Source: Cellulomonas sp. P24
GTDB lineage: Bacteria; Actinomycetota; Actinomycetes; Actinomycetales; Cellulomonadaceae
Length of the DNA stretch: 64,000 nt
Assembly: GCF_024704385.1 (NCBI RefSeq)
Contig: NZ_JAJDFX010000002.1
Span: forward strand, 4,154,001 to 4,218,000
Direction: 5' to 3'
Both the position numbers and the translations under genes were made by a program. Below the pieces are notes generated by a model that was not told the origin of the DNA, searched no databases, and saw only the letters and a program-made list of their open reading frames with translations. This document shows, in pieces, positions 38,525-53,478 of the stretch (the first letter of the stretch is position 1; each line of letters opens with the position of its first letter).

Positions 38525-38941
38525 GTGGGTGCCCGGACCAAGGCTCGCAAACGCGCCCTCGACGTCCTGTTCGAGGCGGAGCAGCGGGACCTCGCGCCGC
38601 TGACGCTGCTCGCGGAGCGCGTGGTCACGTCGGGGTCCGAGGCGGCACTGCCGCAGTACTCGGTGGAGATCGTCGAGGGCGTCTTCGCTCACCTCGAGCG
38701 GATCGACGAGCTGATCGCGTCGCATGCGCACGGCTGGACGATCGGCCGGATGCCGGCTGTCGACCGCGCTCTGCTTCGTATCGGTACGTGGGAGATCCTC
38801 TTCAACGACGACGTGCCCGACGCGGTGGCCGTCGACGAGGCCGTCGACCTGGCGCGGAGCCTCTCGACCGACGAGTCGCCGACCTTCGTCAACGGTCTCC
38901 TCGGCCGGATCGTGGACCTCAAGCCGACGCTGCTGGCCTGA
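38525..38941 (+). CDS. nusB: Transcription antitermination factor NusB
   Basis: 138 residues, GTG start, all-helical NusB fold: RTKARKRALDVLFEAEQRD, the central HAHGWTIGRMPAVDRALLRI segment, and VDEAVDLARSLSTDESPTFV near the end. Binds boxA RNA with S10 (NusE) in rRNA antitermination. The efp-nusB pair is conserved in actinobacteria. Confidence 0.95.
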   Translation: MGARTKARKRALDVLFEAEQRDLAPLTLLAERVVTSGSEAALPQYSVEIVEGVFAHLERIDELIASHAHGWTIGRMPAVDRALLRIGTWEILFNDDVPDAVAVDEAVDLARSLSTDESPTFVNGLLGRIVDLKPTLLA

Positions 38942-38955
38942 GCGCGCCTCAGGCC
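38935..38955. terminator. Bidirectional hairpin made of two opposing stop codons
   Basis: GGCCTGA-GCGCGCC-TCAGGCC: a perfect 7-bp stem with a 7-nt loop. The left arm ends in the nusB TGA and the right arm begins with the antisense of the GGDEF-EAL gene TGA. The whole 7-bp intergenic space is the loop. It could serve both transcripts. Confidence 0.5.
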
Positions 38956-41156
38956 GACTCCTCGCACGCGTCGACCGGCGGCGCGGCCCTGCCCGTCAGG
39001 AATCCCTGGACCTCCATCCGGCCCAGGTCGGCGAGCGCAGCGAGCTCGTCCTCGGTCTCGACGCCCTCGGCGATGACGTCGAGGCCGTACGCGTCCGCGA
39101 GCGCGAGGATCGCACGGACGACCGCCCGACCGCGAGTCGTCCGCACCTCGGCCACGAACGCGCGATCGATCTTCAGGACGTCGATCGGCAGTCCGCCGAG
39201 TCGTGCGATCGAGCTGTAGCCGGTCCCGAAGTCGTCCAGCGCCACCCGGACGCCCAGCGCGCGCAGGTGGGTCAGTGCCTCCTCCGCCCGGCGGAGGTCG
39301 TCCACGAGGGCGCTCTCGGTGATCTCGAGGATCAGGCGGTCCCAGTCGTCGCACCCCCACGCGCGCATGACCTCGGCGACGAACTGGGGCTCCATGAGCT
39401 GCCTCGGGGCTACGTTCACCGCGACCGGGAGCCCGGTGACGTCGCTGTGCTGCCTGGCCTGCCGGATCATCTCGAGCCCGATCCGGACGATCAGTCCGCT
39501 CGACTCCGCGCGGGGCAGCCAGTCACCAGGCAGGCGCCACGTGTTCCCATGCCGCCAGCGCGCGAGTGCCTCGTAGCTCCTGATCTCGCGGGTGGTCATG
39601 TCGACCACGGGCTGGAAGTGGGCCTCGATCTCGTCGGCCTCGACACCTCGTGCGAGAGCGTCCTGGGCTTCGATCTCGGTCAGGAGGCTGTCCCGCAGCG
39701 ACTGGTCGAACATCAGCACCCCGTCACGGTCGGCCTTCGCGCCGTACATCGCAGTGTCCGCGTCGCGTAGCAGGCGATGTGGGTCCCGGTCCTCCCCAGG
39801 GCTCCAGAGGGCGATCCCGACGGAGAGCGCAGGGGCGTCCGTCGGTCGCGGCGTTCCCGACTCGAGGCTCAGGCGCAGCAGACGCGCGGTTCCGAGGATC
39901 TCCTCGTCGGTACCGGCGTCGGGGAGGACGACGACGAACTCGTCACCGCCGAACCTCGCGACGTACGCGCTCTCTCCGGCGATCTCGCGGAACCGGCCGG
40001 CGACCTCGACGAGGATGGCATCGCCTCGAGGGTGGCCGTGCTCGTCGTTGATCTTCTTGAAGTCGTCTATGTCGCAGAAGATCACGGCCACGCGAGACTG
40101 GCTCTCATCAGCCCGGGCAAGGGCGTCATACAGGTGGGCCTCGAGCGCGGACCGGTTCGGCAGCTTCGTGAGCCGGTCCGTCAGGGCGGCGTGCCGCATG
40201 TCGGCCGCGAGAGCGTGCTGATCTGCAGACGTCGTGACGATCCGGGTCAGCGCGTCGAGGTAGCCCGCGTCGAGCCCCACCACGGGAACCGTCGCGCTCG
40301 GGTACAGACCGACGACGTGGCTGCCTCGTGACAGGCGACGGATGCTGCCGGTCAGCCCGGGGTCGTCGAGCATCGTCTGTGCCATCGCGACGGCGAGGTC
40401 GAGCATCGCCTCTGGTCCTTGCTGGAACCACACCGCATTGCTCAGTGCGACCTGGTCGGCGCGCATCTTGGCCTCGCGGCGCTCCTTCTCCAGTCTCAGG
40501 CGGGTCTTCCGGAAGGCGAGGACGACGAGCAGCACGACCAGCGGGAGGGTCCAGATGATCGGTGCTGGTACCGCGCTGCCGTCACGCACGACGACGTGGA
40601 GGAGAAGGATCAGTGCCACGCTGCTCGACGCCGAGATCGCGAGAAGTGCACGGAAGCGCGAGCGCGGGGTGCGCGCCAAGGCCAGGGTCGTGTAGGACGC
40701 GACGACGGTCAGCGGCACGAGGAAGGTCGGGGCGTAGAGCGGCCCGTGGTTCGACACGTCCGTCGACGCGACCTGGTGGGTGACGACGAGATCCGAGCCG
40801 AGCCACAGTGCCGCGCGAGCAAGGAACAGGCCGCCGGCGGCGACCATCGCGATCCGGACGCGGGGCCCGTTCGTGAGCGCCCTGATGGCCGGGGCCGCGA
40901 TCAGCACAACGCCCGCGAGCCCCTGGGCACGCACGAACAGAAGGGCCTCGGTGACGCCCGAGGGTTCAGCCACCCCGAGCGCTGCGTTCACCGTCGCCAG
41001 TACCGCAAGGTTCGCGGACCACGCCGCGAGCCACCGGCTGCCGATGTCGCGGTCCTCGGCACGACTCCAGTTGGCGAAGAGCAGTGCCAACCCGACGAGG
41101 AGTCCAGCGACGACCCCTTGGGCGATCAGCACCCATGGATCTCCACCGTCGGTCAT
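38949..41156 (-). CDS. Membrane GGDEF-EAL c-di-GMP protein
   Basis: 735 residues. Seven or eight N-terminal helices (about residues 1-215, for example WVLIAQGVVAGLLVGLALLF) are followed by a linker and a GGDEF domain with intact RFGGDEF and SVGIALWSPG. The C-terminal EAL domain keeps SYEALARWRH, NVAPRQL, EITESALVDD, LDDFGTGYSS, LKIDRAFV and AEGVETE, so the metal and catalytic residues seen in active phosphodiesterases are there. Both synthesis and breakdown of c-di-GMP are possible. A sigma-28-like motif ends 7 bp before its ATG. Convergent with nusB. Confidence 0.92.
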   Translation of the reverse strand: MTDGGDPWVLIAQGVVAGLLVGLALLFANWSRAEDRDIGSRWLAAWSANLAVLATVNAALGVAEPSGVTEALLFVRAQGLAGVVLIAAPAIRALTNGPRVRIAMVAAGGLFLARAALWLGSDLVVTHQVASTDVSNHGPLYAPTFLVPLTVVASYTTLALARTPRSRFRALLAISASSSVALILLLHVVVRDGSAVPAPIIWTLPLVVLLVVLAFRKTRLRLEKERREAKMRADQVALSNAVWFQQGPEAMLDLAVAMAQTMLDDPGLTGSIRRLSRGSHVVGLYPSATVPVVGLDAGYLDALTRIVTTSADQHALAADMRHAALTDRLTKLPNRSALEAHLYDALARADESQSRVAVIFCDIDDFKKINDEHGHPRGDAILVEVAGRFREIAGESAYVARFGGDEFVVVLPDAGTDEEILGTARLLRLSLESGTPRPTDAPALSVGIALWSPGEDRDPHRLLRDADTAMYGAKADRDGVLMFDQSLRDSLLTEIEAQDALARGVEADEIEAHFQPVVDMTTREIRSYEALARWRHGNTWRLPGDWLPRAESSGLIVRIGLEMIRQARQHSDVTGLPVAVNVAPRQLMEPQFVAEVMRAWGCDDWDRLILEITESALVDDLRRAEEALTHLRALGVRVALDDFGTGYSSIARLGGLPIDVLKIDRAFVAEVRTTRGRAVVRAILALADAYGLDVIAEGVETEDELAALADLGRMEVQGFLTGRAAPPVDACEESA

Positions 41157-41163
41157 GCCGTGA

Positions 41164-41190
41164 GTATCGGCGGCAGGGTCGATGTCATGA
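41164..41190 (-). promoter_or_regulatory. Sigma-28-like promoter motif upstream of the GGDEF-EAL gene
   Basis: On the minus strand, TCATGA-N14-CCGATAC, then 7 bp and the ATG. The upstream half has one mismatch to TCAAGN. The position implies a leaderless transcript. Confidence 0.4.
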
Positions 41191-41228
41191 GTGCGTCGGC
41201 GTACCGGCGCGACAGTGGTGTGCTCACG

Positions 41229-43151
41229 TCACCGGCACGCCGTGACGTCGTACACGGCTGCCGATCCGCCACTGTCGACGAGGGCGACTCCCGCGGGAGG
41301 CGGCTCCAGGAAGCTCTGCGCCCCCGCGCCGAGCGGGCTCGGCCTGCTGTCGACGTAGAGGTAGCGGATGTTCTCGGAGCTGAGCGCCGCACACAGGTGC
41401 GGATCTGTGCCGAGGTCCGCGAGATGTGCGCTGATGTAGCGGATGGCCGCGTCGGGCTCGCTGTAGTGGTTGCGAAGCGACACCCGCTGCCCGATGAGTC
41501 CGTAGAGATGTGCCGCACCTGCGTACGTCGATCCAAGGACCGCCTTGGTTGGATCGATCTCCCGCGGCAGCCTGTCGATCATTCTCTGCTCGTCGGTGCT
41601 GATGTAGGGGCTGTCGGCAAGGGAGCCGGAGAGGGCATGAGCCGCGAGGCGTCTCGATCCGCTGAAGGTCGGGACGCCAACGGCGACGATGCAGACGGCG
41701 GCGACGAGCGGTACGGCAAGCTGAGGTCGGGATCCTGCGTCCATCCGCCCGGAGGCCACGAGCCGGCGCGTGCCCTCGGTGATCCCGTGGGACGCGAGGC
41801 TGACGATCAACGCCCACGCCACCGGGGCCAGACGCGAGATGTCCGAGTACCAGGGCCGAAGGAGCACCTCGGCGAAGCCGAGACGAGCATCGGCGACGAT
41901 GGGGAGCAGCAGAAGGATCGCGCCGCCGAGCACCACAGCGCGACGTCGACGATCGGCCCAGCCAAGGCGAATGCCTACCCCGGCCGCAACGACGACGACG
42001 ACGCCGCTCGAGACGGTCTCGCCCTGGGAGCCGTTGACGACGTCGAAGATGCTCCACGGCCATCCGGACGACGCTGCCCCACGCAGGCCCAGGACGAAGC
42101 CCAGGGCGGTGTGGCGGAGCGCAAGCACCAGAGCCGCAGCGGTCACAACGGCACCGACGGCTACGAGCACACGGCCGCGCGCGTGACGCATCTGGCGTCT
42201 CATGAACGCGAGCCCGGCAGGGCCGGACACCGGGATGCTCGCGACCGCGAGTGCGATCACGGGACCGGGGTGCGCGAGACCGAGCCCGATGACGCACGCC
42301 ACCGCGAGACCGGTGTCGAGAGGTGACCGGCTCCGCCAGGCCGTGATCACTGTCGCTGCCGCCGCGGGAGCCAGTGCAAGGGCCCAGGCGTTGGCGACCA
42401 CTCCGAGCGTCGACATCACGTAGACCGGGACTGCCCCCGTTGCAGCCAAGAGGGGGGCGAGCACCGCGGCAGACGGGTTCTCGGGGAAGACGGATCGGGT
42501 CAGGAGAGCGAGCCCGGCGGACCACGCCAGCGCGAGGGGGAGATAGGCGGCCACGGTGAAGACGACGGCTCTGGACGGCCACACCGGGATCAGCGCCGCG
42601 ATCGAGTGCCAACCGGTGGGGTACACCCCCTGATGGGGGCCGTTTCCCAACATGGCGAGGATGTCGAGCGGAGACGCACGCCCGGTCTCACGGATGTACT
42701 CGAGCGCGTCCAGGTGGAACGGCGCATCCCACGCGTTGAGGGATCGCTCGGGTGAGCCCATCCCGATCGCGAACGGCAGCAGGATCGTGAGGGCACCGGC
42801 CGTCACGGAGGCAACCACCCGCAGGCCCAGCCTGTGGCGTGACGCGTCGTTCGCGTCGTTCGCGGCGATCGCCGAGGTGGTGCGCGGAAGGTGGTTCTGC
42901 GACCGTCGCCATGCCAGTCGTGCGACGCCGATGGCAGCGACACAGGTGACGACCATGGACAGCAGGTTCCACCGCACATGGAGCATGCTGGTGACGACGG
43001 CGCCGATCCCGCACAGGAAGGTCGTCACCAACGGGGCGAGCGCGAAGCGACGCAGCCCGTCGATCCGGAGGACGCCGAGTCCCCACCAGCCCGGTAGCCA
43101 GAAGACCAGCAACGTGAGAGCGGCAGTCGCGGTCGTCGACACCCAGATCAC
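41229..43151 (-). CDS. Polytopic membrane protein, GT-C-like (DUF6541-like)
   Basis: 640 residues from GTG. At least twelve hydrophobic segments (start VLLVFWLPGWWGLGVL-type) end in a soluble C-terminal domain of about 130 residues that begins after SRRLAAHALSGSL. The loop after the fourth or fifth helix reads LNAWDAPFHLDALEYI, with acidic residues placed as in GT-C glycosyltransferases, and is followed by HQGVYPTGWHS. This layout matches uncharacterised actinobacterial DUF6541-type proteins, probably transferring a lipid-linked sugar. Has a sigma-28-like promoter motif and lies 72 bp upstream of the GGDEF-EAL gene. Confidence 0.65.
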   Translation of the reverse strand: MIWVSTTATAALTLLVFWLPGWWGLGVLRIDGLRRFALAPLVTTFLCGIGAVVTSMLHVRWNLLSMVVTCVAAIGVARLAWRRSQNHLPRTTSAIAANDANDASRHRLGLRVVASVTAGALTILLPFAIGMGSPERSLNAWDAPFHLDALEYIRETGRASPLDILAMLGNGPHQGVYPTGWHSIAALIPVWPSRAVVFTVAAYLPLALAWSAGLALLTRSVFPENPSAAVLAPLLAATGAVPVYVMSTLGVVANAWALALAPAAAATVITAWRSRSPLDTGLAVACVIGLGLAHPGPVIALAVASIPVSGPAGLAFMRRQMRHARGRVLVAVGAVVTAAALVLALRHTALGFVLGLRGAASSGWPWSIFDVVNGSQGETVSSGVVVVVAAGVGIRLGWADRRRRAVVLGGAILLLLPIVADARLGFAEVLLRPWYSDISRLAPVAWALIVSLASHGITEGTRRLVASGRMDAGSRPQLAVPLVAAVCIVAVGVPTFSGSRRLAAHALSGSLADSPYISTDEQRMIDRLPREIDPTKAVLGSTYAGAAHLYGLIGQRVSLRNHYSEPDAAIRYISAHLADLGTDPHLCAALSSENIRYLYVDSRPSPLGAGAQSFLEPPPAGVALVDSGGSAAVYDVTACR

Positions 43152-43158
43152 TCGATCC

Positions 43159-43186
43159 CCATCGACCCCGTTCGGCTTCTCCTTGA
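43159..43186 (-). promoter_or_regulatory. Sigma-28-like promoter motif upstream of the polytopic membrane gene
   Basis: On the minus strand, TCAAGG-N15-TCGATGG, then 7 bp and the GTG start. Same distance to the start codon as at the GGDEF-EAL gene. The downstream half has two mismatches to CCGATAG. Confidence 0.4.
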
Positions 43187-43226
43187 GCGACCGGGCCCTG
43201 GCACGCGAGCTCCCACGTCGTCGCGC

Positions 43227-43232
43227 TAGACT
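43227..43232 (+). promoter_or_regulatory. -10-like box of the pyr operon
   Basis: TAGACT, 59 bp before the pyrR ATG and just upstream of the PyrR-binding element. Confidence 0.4.
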
Positions 43233-43248
43233 CTGCCCCTGACAGAGA

Positions 43249-44897
<1,649 letters not shown>

Positions 44898-44901
<4 letters not shown>

Positions 44902-46205
44902 CCACGTACCTGATCCGCGGTGGACGGCTCTACGGCGAGGACGTCACCGACGTCCTGGTCCGCGACGGACTGGTGGCTGCCCTCGGCTCCGATGCCGCGG
45001 CGGCGGCCGACGAGGCGTTGGTCGTCGAGGCGGACGGTTGCGTCGTGCTGCCGGGGCTGGTCGACCTCCACACGCACCTGCGTGAACCCGGTCGTGAGGA
45101 CGCCGAGACGATCGAGACCGGGACGCGTGCGGCGGCGCTCGGCGGGTTCACGGCGGTCCACGCGATGGCCAACACCTCACCCGTGGCCGACACCGCCGGA
45201 GTGGTCGAGCAGGTCTGGCGGATCGGCCGGGACAGCGGCTGGGTCGACGTGCACCCGGTCGGTGCGGTGAGCGTCGGACTCGCGGGGGAGCACCTCGCCG
45301 AGCTCGGGGCGATGGCCGACTCCGCCGCGCACGTGCGGGTGTTCTCCGACGACGGCAAGTGCGTGCACGACCCGGTGCTCATGCGCCGCGCGCTCGAGTA
45401 CGTCAAGGCCTTCGACGGCGTCATCGCGCAGCACTCGCAGGACCCGCGGCTGACCGAGGGCTCACAGATGCACGAGGGCGAGGTCTCCGCGCAGCTCGGG
45501 CTGGCCGGCTGGCCGTCCGTGGCGGAGGAGGCGATCATCGCGCGCGACGTCCTGCTCGCCGACCACGTCGGGTCGCGGCTGCACGTGTGCCACCTCTCGA
45601 CGGCCGGCTCGGTCGAGATCATCCGGTGGGCGAAGGCGCGGGGCATCGACGTCACCGCCGAGGCGACACCGCACCACCTCGGCCTCACCGACGACCTCGT
45701 GCGCGGCTACGACCCGATCTTCAAGGTCAACCCTCCGCTGCGGACGTCCGCTGACGTCGAGGCGGTCCGGGCGGGTGTGGCCGACGGCACGATCGACATC
45801 GTCGCGACCGACCACGCCCCGCACACCGTCGAGGACAAGGACTGCGAGTGGGCTGCGGCGGCCTTCGGCATGACGGGTCTCGAGACGGCGCTGCCGGTGG
45901 TGCAGCTGACGCTCGTGGACACCGGCCGCCTGACCTGGCGCGACGTGGCCCGGACGATGTCCGAGGCTCCGGCGCGCATCGGGCGGGTTGCGGACCAGGG
46001 ACGACCGGTGGCCGTGGGGGAGCCGGCGAACCTCCTCGTCTGGGACCCGCGCAGCACCCGGGTGGTCGACCCGGCGGCACACGCGACGATGTCGACGAAC
46101 TCCCCGTTCCGCGGACGCGAGCTGCCCGGGCACACCGTCGCCACCTTCCTGCGCGGGCGGCCCACGGTCCTGGACGGTCGACTCGTCCCGGCAGCGGCCC
46201 ACTGA
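44898..46205 (+). CDS. pyrC: Dihydroorotase
   Basis: 435 residues, type I amidohydrolase fold. Metal-binding [10 protein letters not shown], later metal ligands in [11 protein letters not shown] and CHLSTAGS, and the catalytic Asp in [14 protein letters not shown]. The start is set by the ATGA overlap with pyrB. Cyclises carbamoyl aspartate to dihydroorotate. TGATG overlap with the next gene. Confidence 0.95.
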
Positions 46206-46772
46206 TGCCGCCGGCGATCAGCAGCGTCCTGGTCCTCGGGCTCGGGGCGCTCGGGCTGTGGGGGGATGTGGCGGGGGTGGCAGCACCGGACCCGACGCAC
46301 GGGCGCCCTCGTCCCCGCGTTGCCGACCGTGCCCGCTGACGGTTCTGCGGACCTCGGGCGGCCTCGCACCGACCCGGTCGAGGCGACGTACGTGTCCACG
46401 ACCGTGGCCGGTGACTGGCTCGACCGCGTCACCGCGCACGATCTCGGGCTCCGGGGACCGGCGGTCACCCAGGTGTTCGACGGCGGGGTGAGGATCCTGC
46501 GTCCAGGGGCGACCGACCTGTTCATCCCCGCCACGGCGCTCCGCGCAGCCGGCACCGCGCCCGGCATCGCCGGCAAGGTGGTCGGAGGGGACGGGATCGT
46601 CCTGCTGACCTGGCGAGCGCCGGGCGAGCCAGCCGGGGAGGGGATCCTCCTCGACACCGGGCTCCACACGCGGCACAGAGCCGACCGTCCGAGGCTCGTC
46701 GAGGCGATCGCGACACTGGCGCGGGCCGACGACCGAGCCGTCACGTCCCACCTGCAGGAAGAGGAATCATGA
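46205..46772 (+). CDS. Membrane-anchored PH-like protein of the pyr operon, one-base frameshift
   Basis: Starts [20 protein letters not shown] (one membrane helix), then breaks at the six-G run 46260-46265; removing one G joins it to [13 protein letters not shown] and a compact beta-rich domain ([59 protein letters not shown]). Repaired length about 188 residues. It matches the small export/membrane protein (Rv1382-like) found between pyrC and carA in many actinobacteria. Function unknown, although its place in the operon is conserved. ATGA overlap with carA. Confidence 0.75.
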
Positions 46773-48022
46773 GCACCGAGACCACCGGCCGGCCCGTCGC
46801 CGCCCTCTCGCACGGCGCGGCACTGCTGGTCCTCGAGGACGGACGGACGTTCACCGGCCGCGCCTACGGGGCACGCGGCGCGACGTTCGGCGAGATCGTC
46901 TTCAACACCGGGATGTCCGGGTACCAGGAGACGCTGACCGACCCGTCGTACCACCGTCAGATCGTCGTGATGACCGCCCCCCACATCGGCAACACCGGTG
47001 TCAACGACGAGGACGGCGAGTCGCGTCGCATCTGGGTGAGCGGCTACGTCGTGCGGGACCCCGCCCGGCGGGCGTCGAGCTGGCGGGCGGACGGTCCGCT
47101 CGACGAGGCCCTGGTCGACCAGGGGATCGTCGGGATCAGCGCGATCGACACGCGTGCGCTCACGCGCCACCTCCGGAACGCGGGTGTCATGCGTGCGGGG
47201 ATCTTCTCCGGGGACGCGCTCACGGACCGAGGAGAGCCGCGTCCCGTGGACGACCTCGTGGCGGACGTGCGCGCGGTTCCGCCGATGGCCGGCGCGGACC
47301 TCGCCGGCGAGGTGACGACGTCGGAGACGTACGTCGTCGAGCCGTGCGGTGAGTTCGCCGGTGCCGAGCCGACGGCGACGGTCGTCGCCCTCGACCTCGG
47401 GATCAAGTCCATGACGCCGCACCGGCTCGCCGAGCGCGGGATGCGGGTGCACGTGGTGCCGAGCAGCATCGGGATCGACGAGGTCCTCGCTCTCGAGCCG
47501 GACGGGGTGTTCTTCTCGAACGGCCCCGGCGACCCGGCCGCCTCGACGCACGAGGTCGACCTGCTCCGTGAGGTCCTCGATCGGAGGATCCCGTACTTCG
47601 GCATCTGCTACGGCAACCAGATCCTCGGACGGGCCCTGGGCTTCGGCACCTACAAGCTGGCCTTCGGGCATCGCGGCATCAACCAGCCGGTGATGGACCT
47701 CAGCACCAGACGGGTCGAGATCACCTCCCAGAACCACGGCTTCGCGGTCGACGCACCGCGTGGCGCGGAGACGACCGCGCCGTACGGTGACGGTCGCTAC
47801 GGTCGCGTCGTCGTCTCGCACGTCGGACTGAACGACGACGTCGTCGAGGGTCTTCGGTGCCTCGACATCCCGGCCTTCTCGGTCCAGTACCACCCGGAGG
47901 CCGCCGCCGGTCCGCACGACGCGGCCTACCTCTTCGACCGCTTCCTCGATCTCATGACCTCCGGCGACGGTACCGGGACGACCGAGTCGTCGACCGGGTC
48001 CGCGCCCAGCAAGGAGAACTGA
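46769..48022 (+). CDS. carA: Carbamoyl-phosphate synthase small subunit
   Basis: 417 residues. N-terminal CPSase domain ([37 protein letters not shown]), then a class I glutamine amidotransferase with [12 protein letters not shown], the nucleophile in [17 protein letters not shown], and His/Glu in [15 protein letters not shown]. Supplies ammonia to CarB. Confidence 0.96.
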   Translation: MSTETTGRPVAALSHGAALLVLEDGRTFTGRAYGARGATFGEIVFNTGMSGYQETLTDPSYHRQIVVMTAPHIGNTGVNDEDGESRRIWVSGYVVRDPARRASSWRADGPLDEALVDQGIVGISAIDTRALTRHLRNAGVMRAGIFSGDALTDRGEPRPVDDLVADVRAVPPMAGADLAGEVTTSETYVVEPCGEFAGAEPTATVVALDLGIKSMTPHRLAERGMRVHVVPSSIGIDEVLALEPDGVFFSNGPGDPAASTHEVDLLREVLDRRIPYFGICYGNQILGRALGFGTYKLAFGHRGINQPVMDLSTRRVEITSQNHGFAVDAPRGAETTAPYGDGRYGRVVVSHVGLNDDVVEGLRCLDIPAFSVQYHPEAAAGPHDAAYLFDRFLDLMTSGDGTGTTESSTGSAPSKEN

Positions 48023-48025
48023 CCC

Positions 48026-51369
<3,344 letters not shown>

Positions 51370-51373
<4 letters not shown>

Positions 51374-52281
51374 GCTCCGCGACCCGGTCTGCCGAGGCAC
51401 CGGACGGGCGTGCGCCGTTCGGCGCCCGCCTCGCAGCGGCGATGTCCGCCCATGGACCGCTGTGCGTGGGGATCGACCCGCATCCGGCGCTGCTGTCGGC
51501 CTGGGGCCTCGCGGACGACCCGGAGGGGCTGCGGCGGTTCGTGCTGACGGTGCTCGAGGCGGTCTCCGGGCACGTCGCCGCCGTCAAGCCGCAGTCGGCC
51601 CTCTTCGAGAGGCACGGCTCGCGTGGCGTGGCGGTTCTCGAGGAGATCGTCGCCGCAGGTCGGGAGTCCGGCACGCTCGTGATCGTCGACGCGAAGCGCG
51701 GGGACATCGGCTCGACGATGGACGGCTACGCCGACGCGTACCTGCGCGACGGCTCCTCGCTCGCGGGCGACGCGCTCACGGTGTCCCCGTTCCTCGGGTT
51801 CGGGTCGCTCGCGCCGGCTGTCGAGGCAGCGCGCGCGAGCGGGCGGGGCCTGTTCGTGCTGGCGCTCACGTCCAACCCCGAGGGCGCGCAGGTGCAGCAC
51901 GCGACCGAACCGGACGGGACGTCCGTCGCCGCGAGGATCGCCCACGAGGTCGGGCTGCTCAACGGCGCGGACCTGGTCGGCCGGGACGACGAGGACGCCA
52001 GCCGAGTGCTCGGGTCGTTCGGCCTCGTCGTCGGCGCGACGACGGGTGACGCCGCGCACCGGCTGGGCATCGACCTGTCGGCGGTGCGGGGTCCGCTCCT
52101 GGCGCCCGGTGTGGGCGCCCAGGGGGCCGGGGCGGCGGAGCTCGCGCAGGTCTTCGGGTCGGCGCGTGGGGCCGTGCTGGCGTCGTCGTCACGCGCGGTG
52201 CTCGGTGCCGGGCCCGCGGTCGCCGCGGTCCGGGACGCAGCCCGCCGGGCCGGGGACGACGCCGCGACGGCGCTGACCTGA
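51370..52281 (+). CDS. pyrF: Orotidine 5'-phosphate decarboxylase (long, type 2)
   Basis: 303 residues; ATGA overlap with car[18 protein letters not shown] at the start, [20 protein letters not shown], and the catalytic set in [20 protein letters not shown] (D-x-K-x-x-D). The ~300-residue length and these motifs define the mycobacterial/Micrococcales type. Last gene of the pyr operon. Confidence 0.95.
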
Positions 52282-52381
52282 CGGAAGGCGCGAATCGCCG
52301 GTTGCTGAGAGCATTGCTGTGAGCGCTGGACCTCGCTAGGTTCAGTGTCGATCCGACCTAGTGACGAGAAGGTGAACTCGC

Positions 52382-52693
52382 GTGGCTCTTCCTCCGTTGA
52401 CACCCGAACAACGCGCGGCCGCGCTCGAGAAGGCAGCCGCGGCTCGGCAGGCACGTGCCGAGATCAAGAACCGGTTGAAGTACTCCCAGGGCTCGCTCTC
52501 GGAGGTGATCGCGCAGGGGCAGCAGGACGACGTCATCGGCAAGCTGAAGGTCGTCGCGCTGCTCGAGTCCTTGCCGGGCGTCGGCAAGGTCAAGGCGCGC
52601 GCGATCATGTCCGAGGTGGGGATCTCGGAGACTCGGCGGGTCCGGGGTCTCGGCCCTCACCAGGTCAAGGCCCTGGTGGAGCGATTCGGCTGA
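52382..52693 (+). CDS. mihF: Integration host factor, actinobacterial type (mIHF)
   Basis: 103 residues from GTG with GAGAAGG upstream. Basic helical N-terminus (AALEKAAAARQARAEIKNRL) followed by the H2TH-like DNA-binding core VVALLESLPGVGKVKARAIM and RRVRGLGPHQVKALV. Nucleoid-associated protein unrelated to proteobacterial IHF. In the 100-bp gap before it, CTAGGT (52334-52339) and ACCTAG (52354-52359) form a short inverted repeat. Confidence 0.94.
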   Translation: MALPPLTPEQRAAALEKAAAARQARAEIKNRLKYSQGSLSEVIAQGQQDDVIGKLKVVALLESLPGVGKVKARAIMSEVGISETRRVRGLGPHQVKALVERFG

Positions 52694-52704
52694 ACGCGCC
52701 GCGT

Positions 52705-52724
52705 GCAGGAGAATGATCTCCTGC
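52705..52724 (+). terminator. Hairpin after mihF
   Basis: GCAGGAGA-ATGA-TCTCCTGC: perfect 8-bp stem with a 4-nt loop, 11 bp past the mihF stop. Confidence 0.6.
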
Positions 52725-52809
52725 GTGCAACGGTCGCGTCCTGCTGCCGTTCCCGTGGCGAACGCCTGCCCCGGCGCGGTCCACCGACCCACCCCAGGAG
52801 CCCGACCCC

Positions 52810-53376
52810 GTGACGACGCCAGCCCGGCTCACCGTTCTCGCCGGACCGACCGCCGTGGGGAAGGGCACCGTCTCGGCGGACATCCGCGCCCGGTACCCGG
52901 AGGTCTGGCTCTCGGTCTCGGCGACGACGCGTGCGCCACGACCCGGCGAGGTCGACGGTGTGCACTACCACTTCGTCACCGACGACGAGTTCGACCGCAT
53001 GGTTGCGGACGGGCAGCTCCTGGAGTGGGCCGTCGTCCACGGGCGGAACCGCTACGGCACGCCGCGAGCACCCGTCGAGGCTCGGCTCGCGAAGGGGGAG
53101 CCCGCCCTCCTGGAGATCGACCTCCAGGGCGCACGTCAGGTGCGCGCCTCCATGCCGGACGCGCGGTTCGTCTTCCTCGCGCCGCCGTCGTTCGAGGAGC
53201 TCGAGCGTCGGCTCGTGGGCCGGGGCACGGAGGGTCCGGAGGAGCGTGAGCGCCGGCTCGCGACGGCTCGGATCGAGCTGGCGGCGGAGGCGGAGTTCGA
53301 CCACGTGATCGTGAACGACGACGTCGCGCGGGCGACGGACGAGCTGATCGCGACCATGGGACTGCCGACCCGCTAG
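52810..53376 (+). CDS. gmk: Guanylate kinase
   Basis: 188 residues, GTG start. P-loop [22 protein letters not shown]-binding [31 protein letters not shown] and [20 protein letters not shown]. Converts GMP to GDP. Its TAG stop forms part of TAGACT (53374-53379), a possible -10 for rpoZ. Confidence 0.95.
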   Translation: MTTPARLTVLAGPTAVGKGTVSADIRARYPEVWLSVSATTRAPRPGEVDGVHYHFVTDDEFDRMVADGQLLEWAVVHGRNRYGTPRAPVEARLAKGEPALLEIDLQGARQVRASMPDARFVFLAPPSFEELERRLVGRGTEGPEERERRLATARIELAAEAEFDHVIVNDDVARATDELIATMGLPTR

Positions 53377-53478
53377 ACTCCAGGTAGTCCGGTGCTGGGC
53401 CTGCGTGATGCCACCTGCGTGACGCTCGCGGCCGCGGCACCCTCGATGCCCATCATTCGTCCCTGTGCAGGAGTGTCC

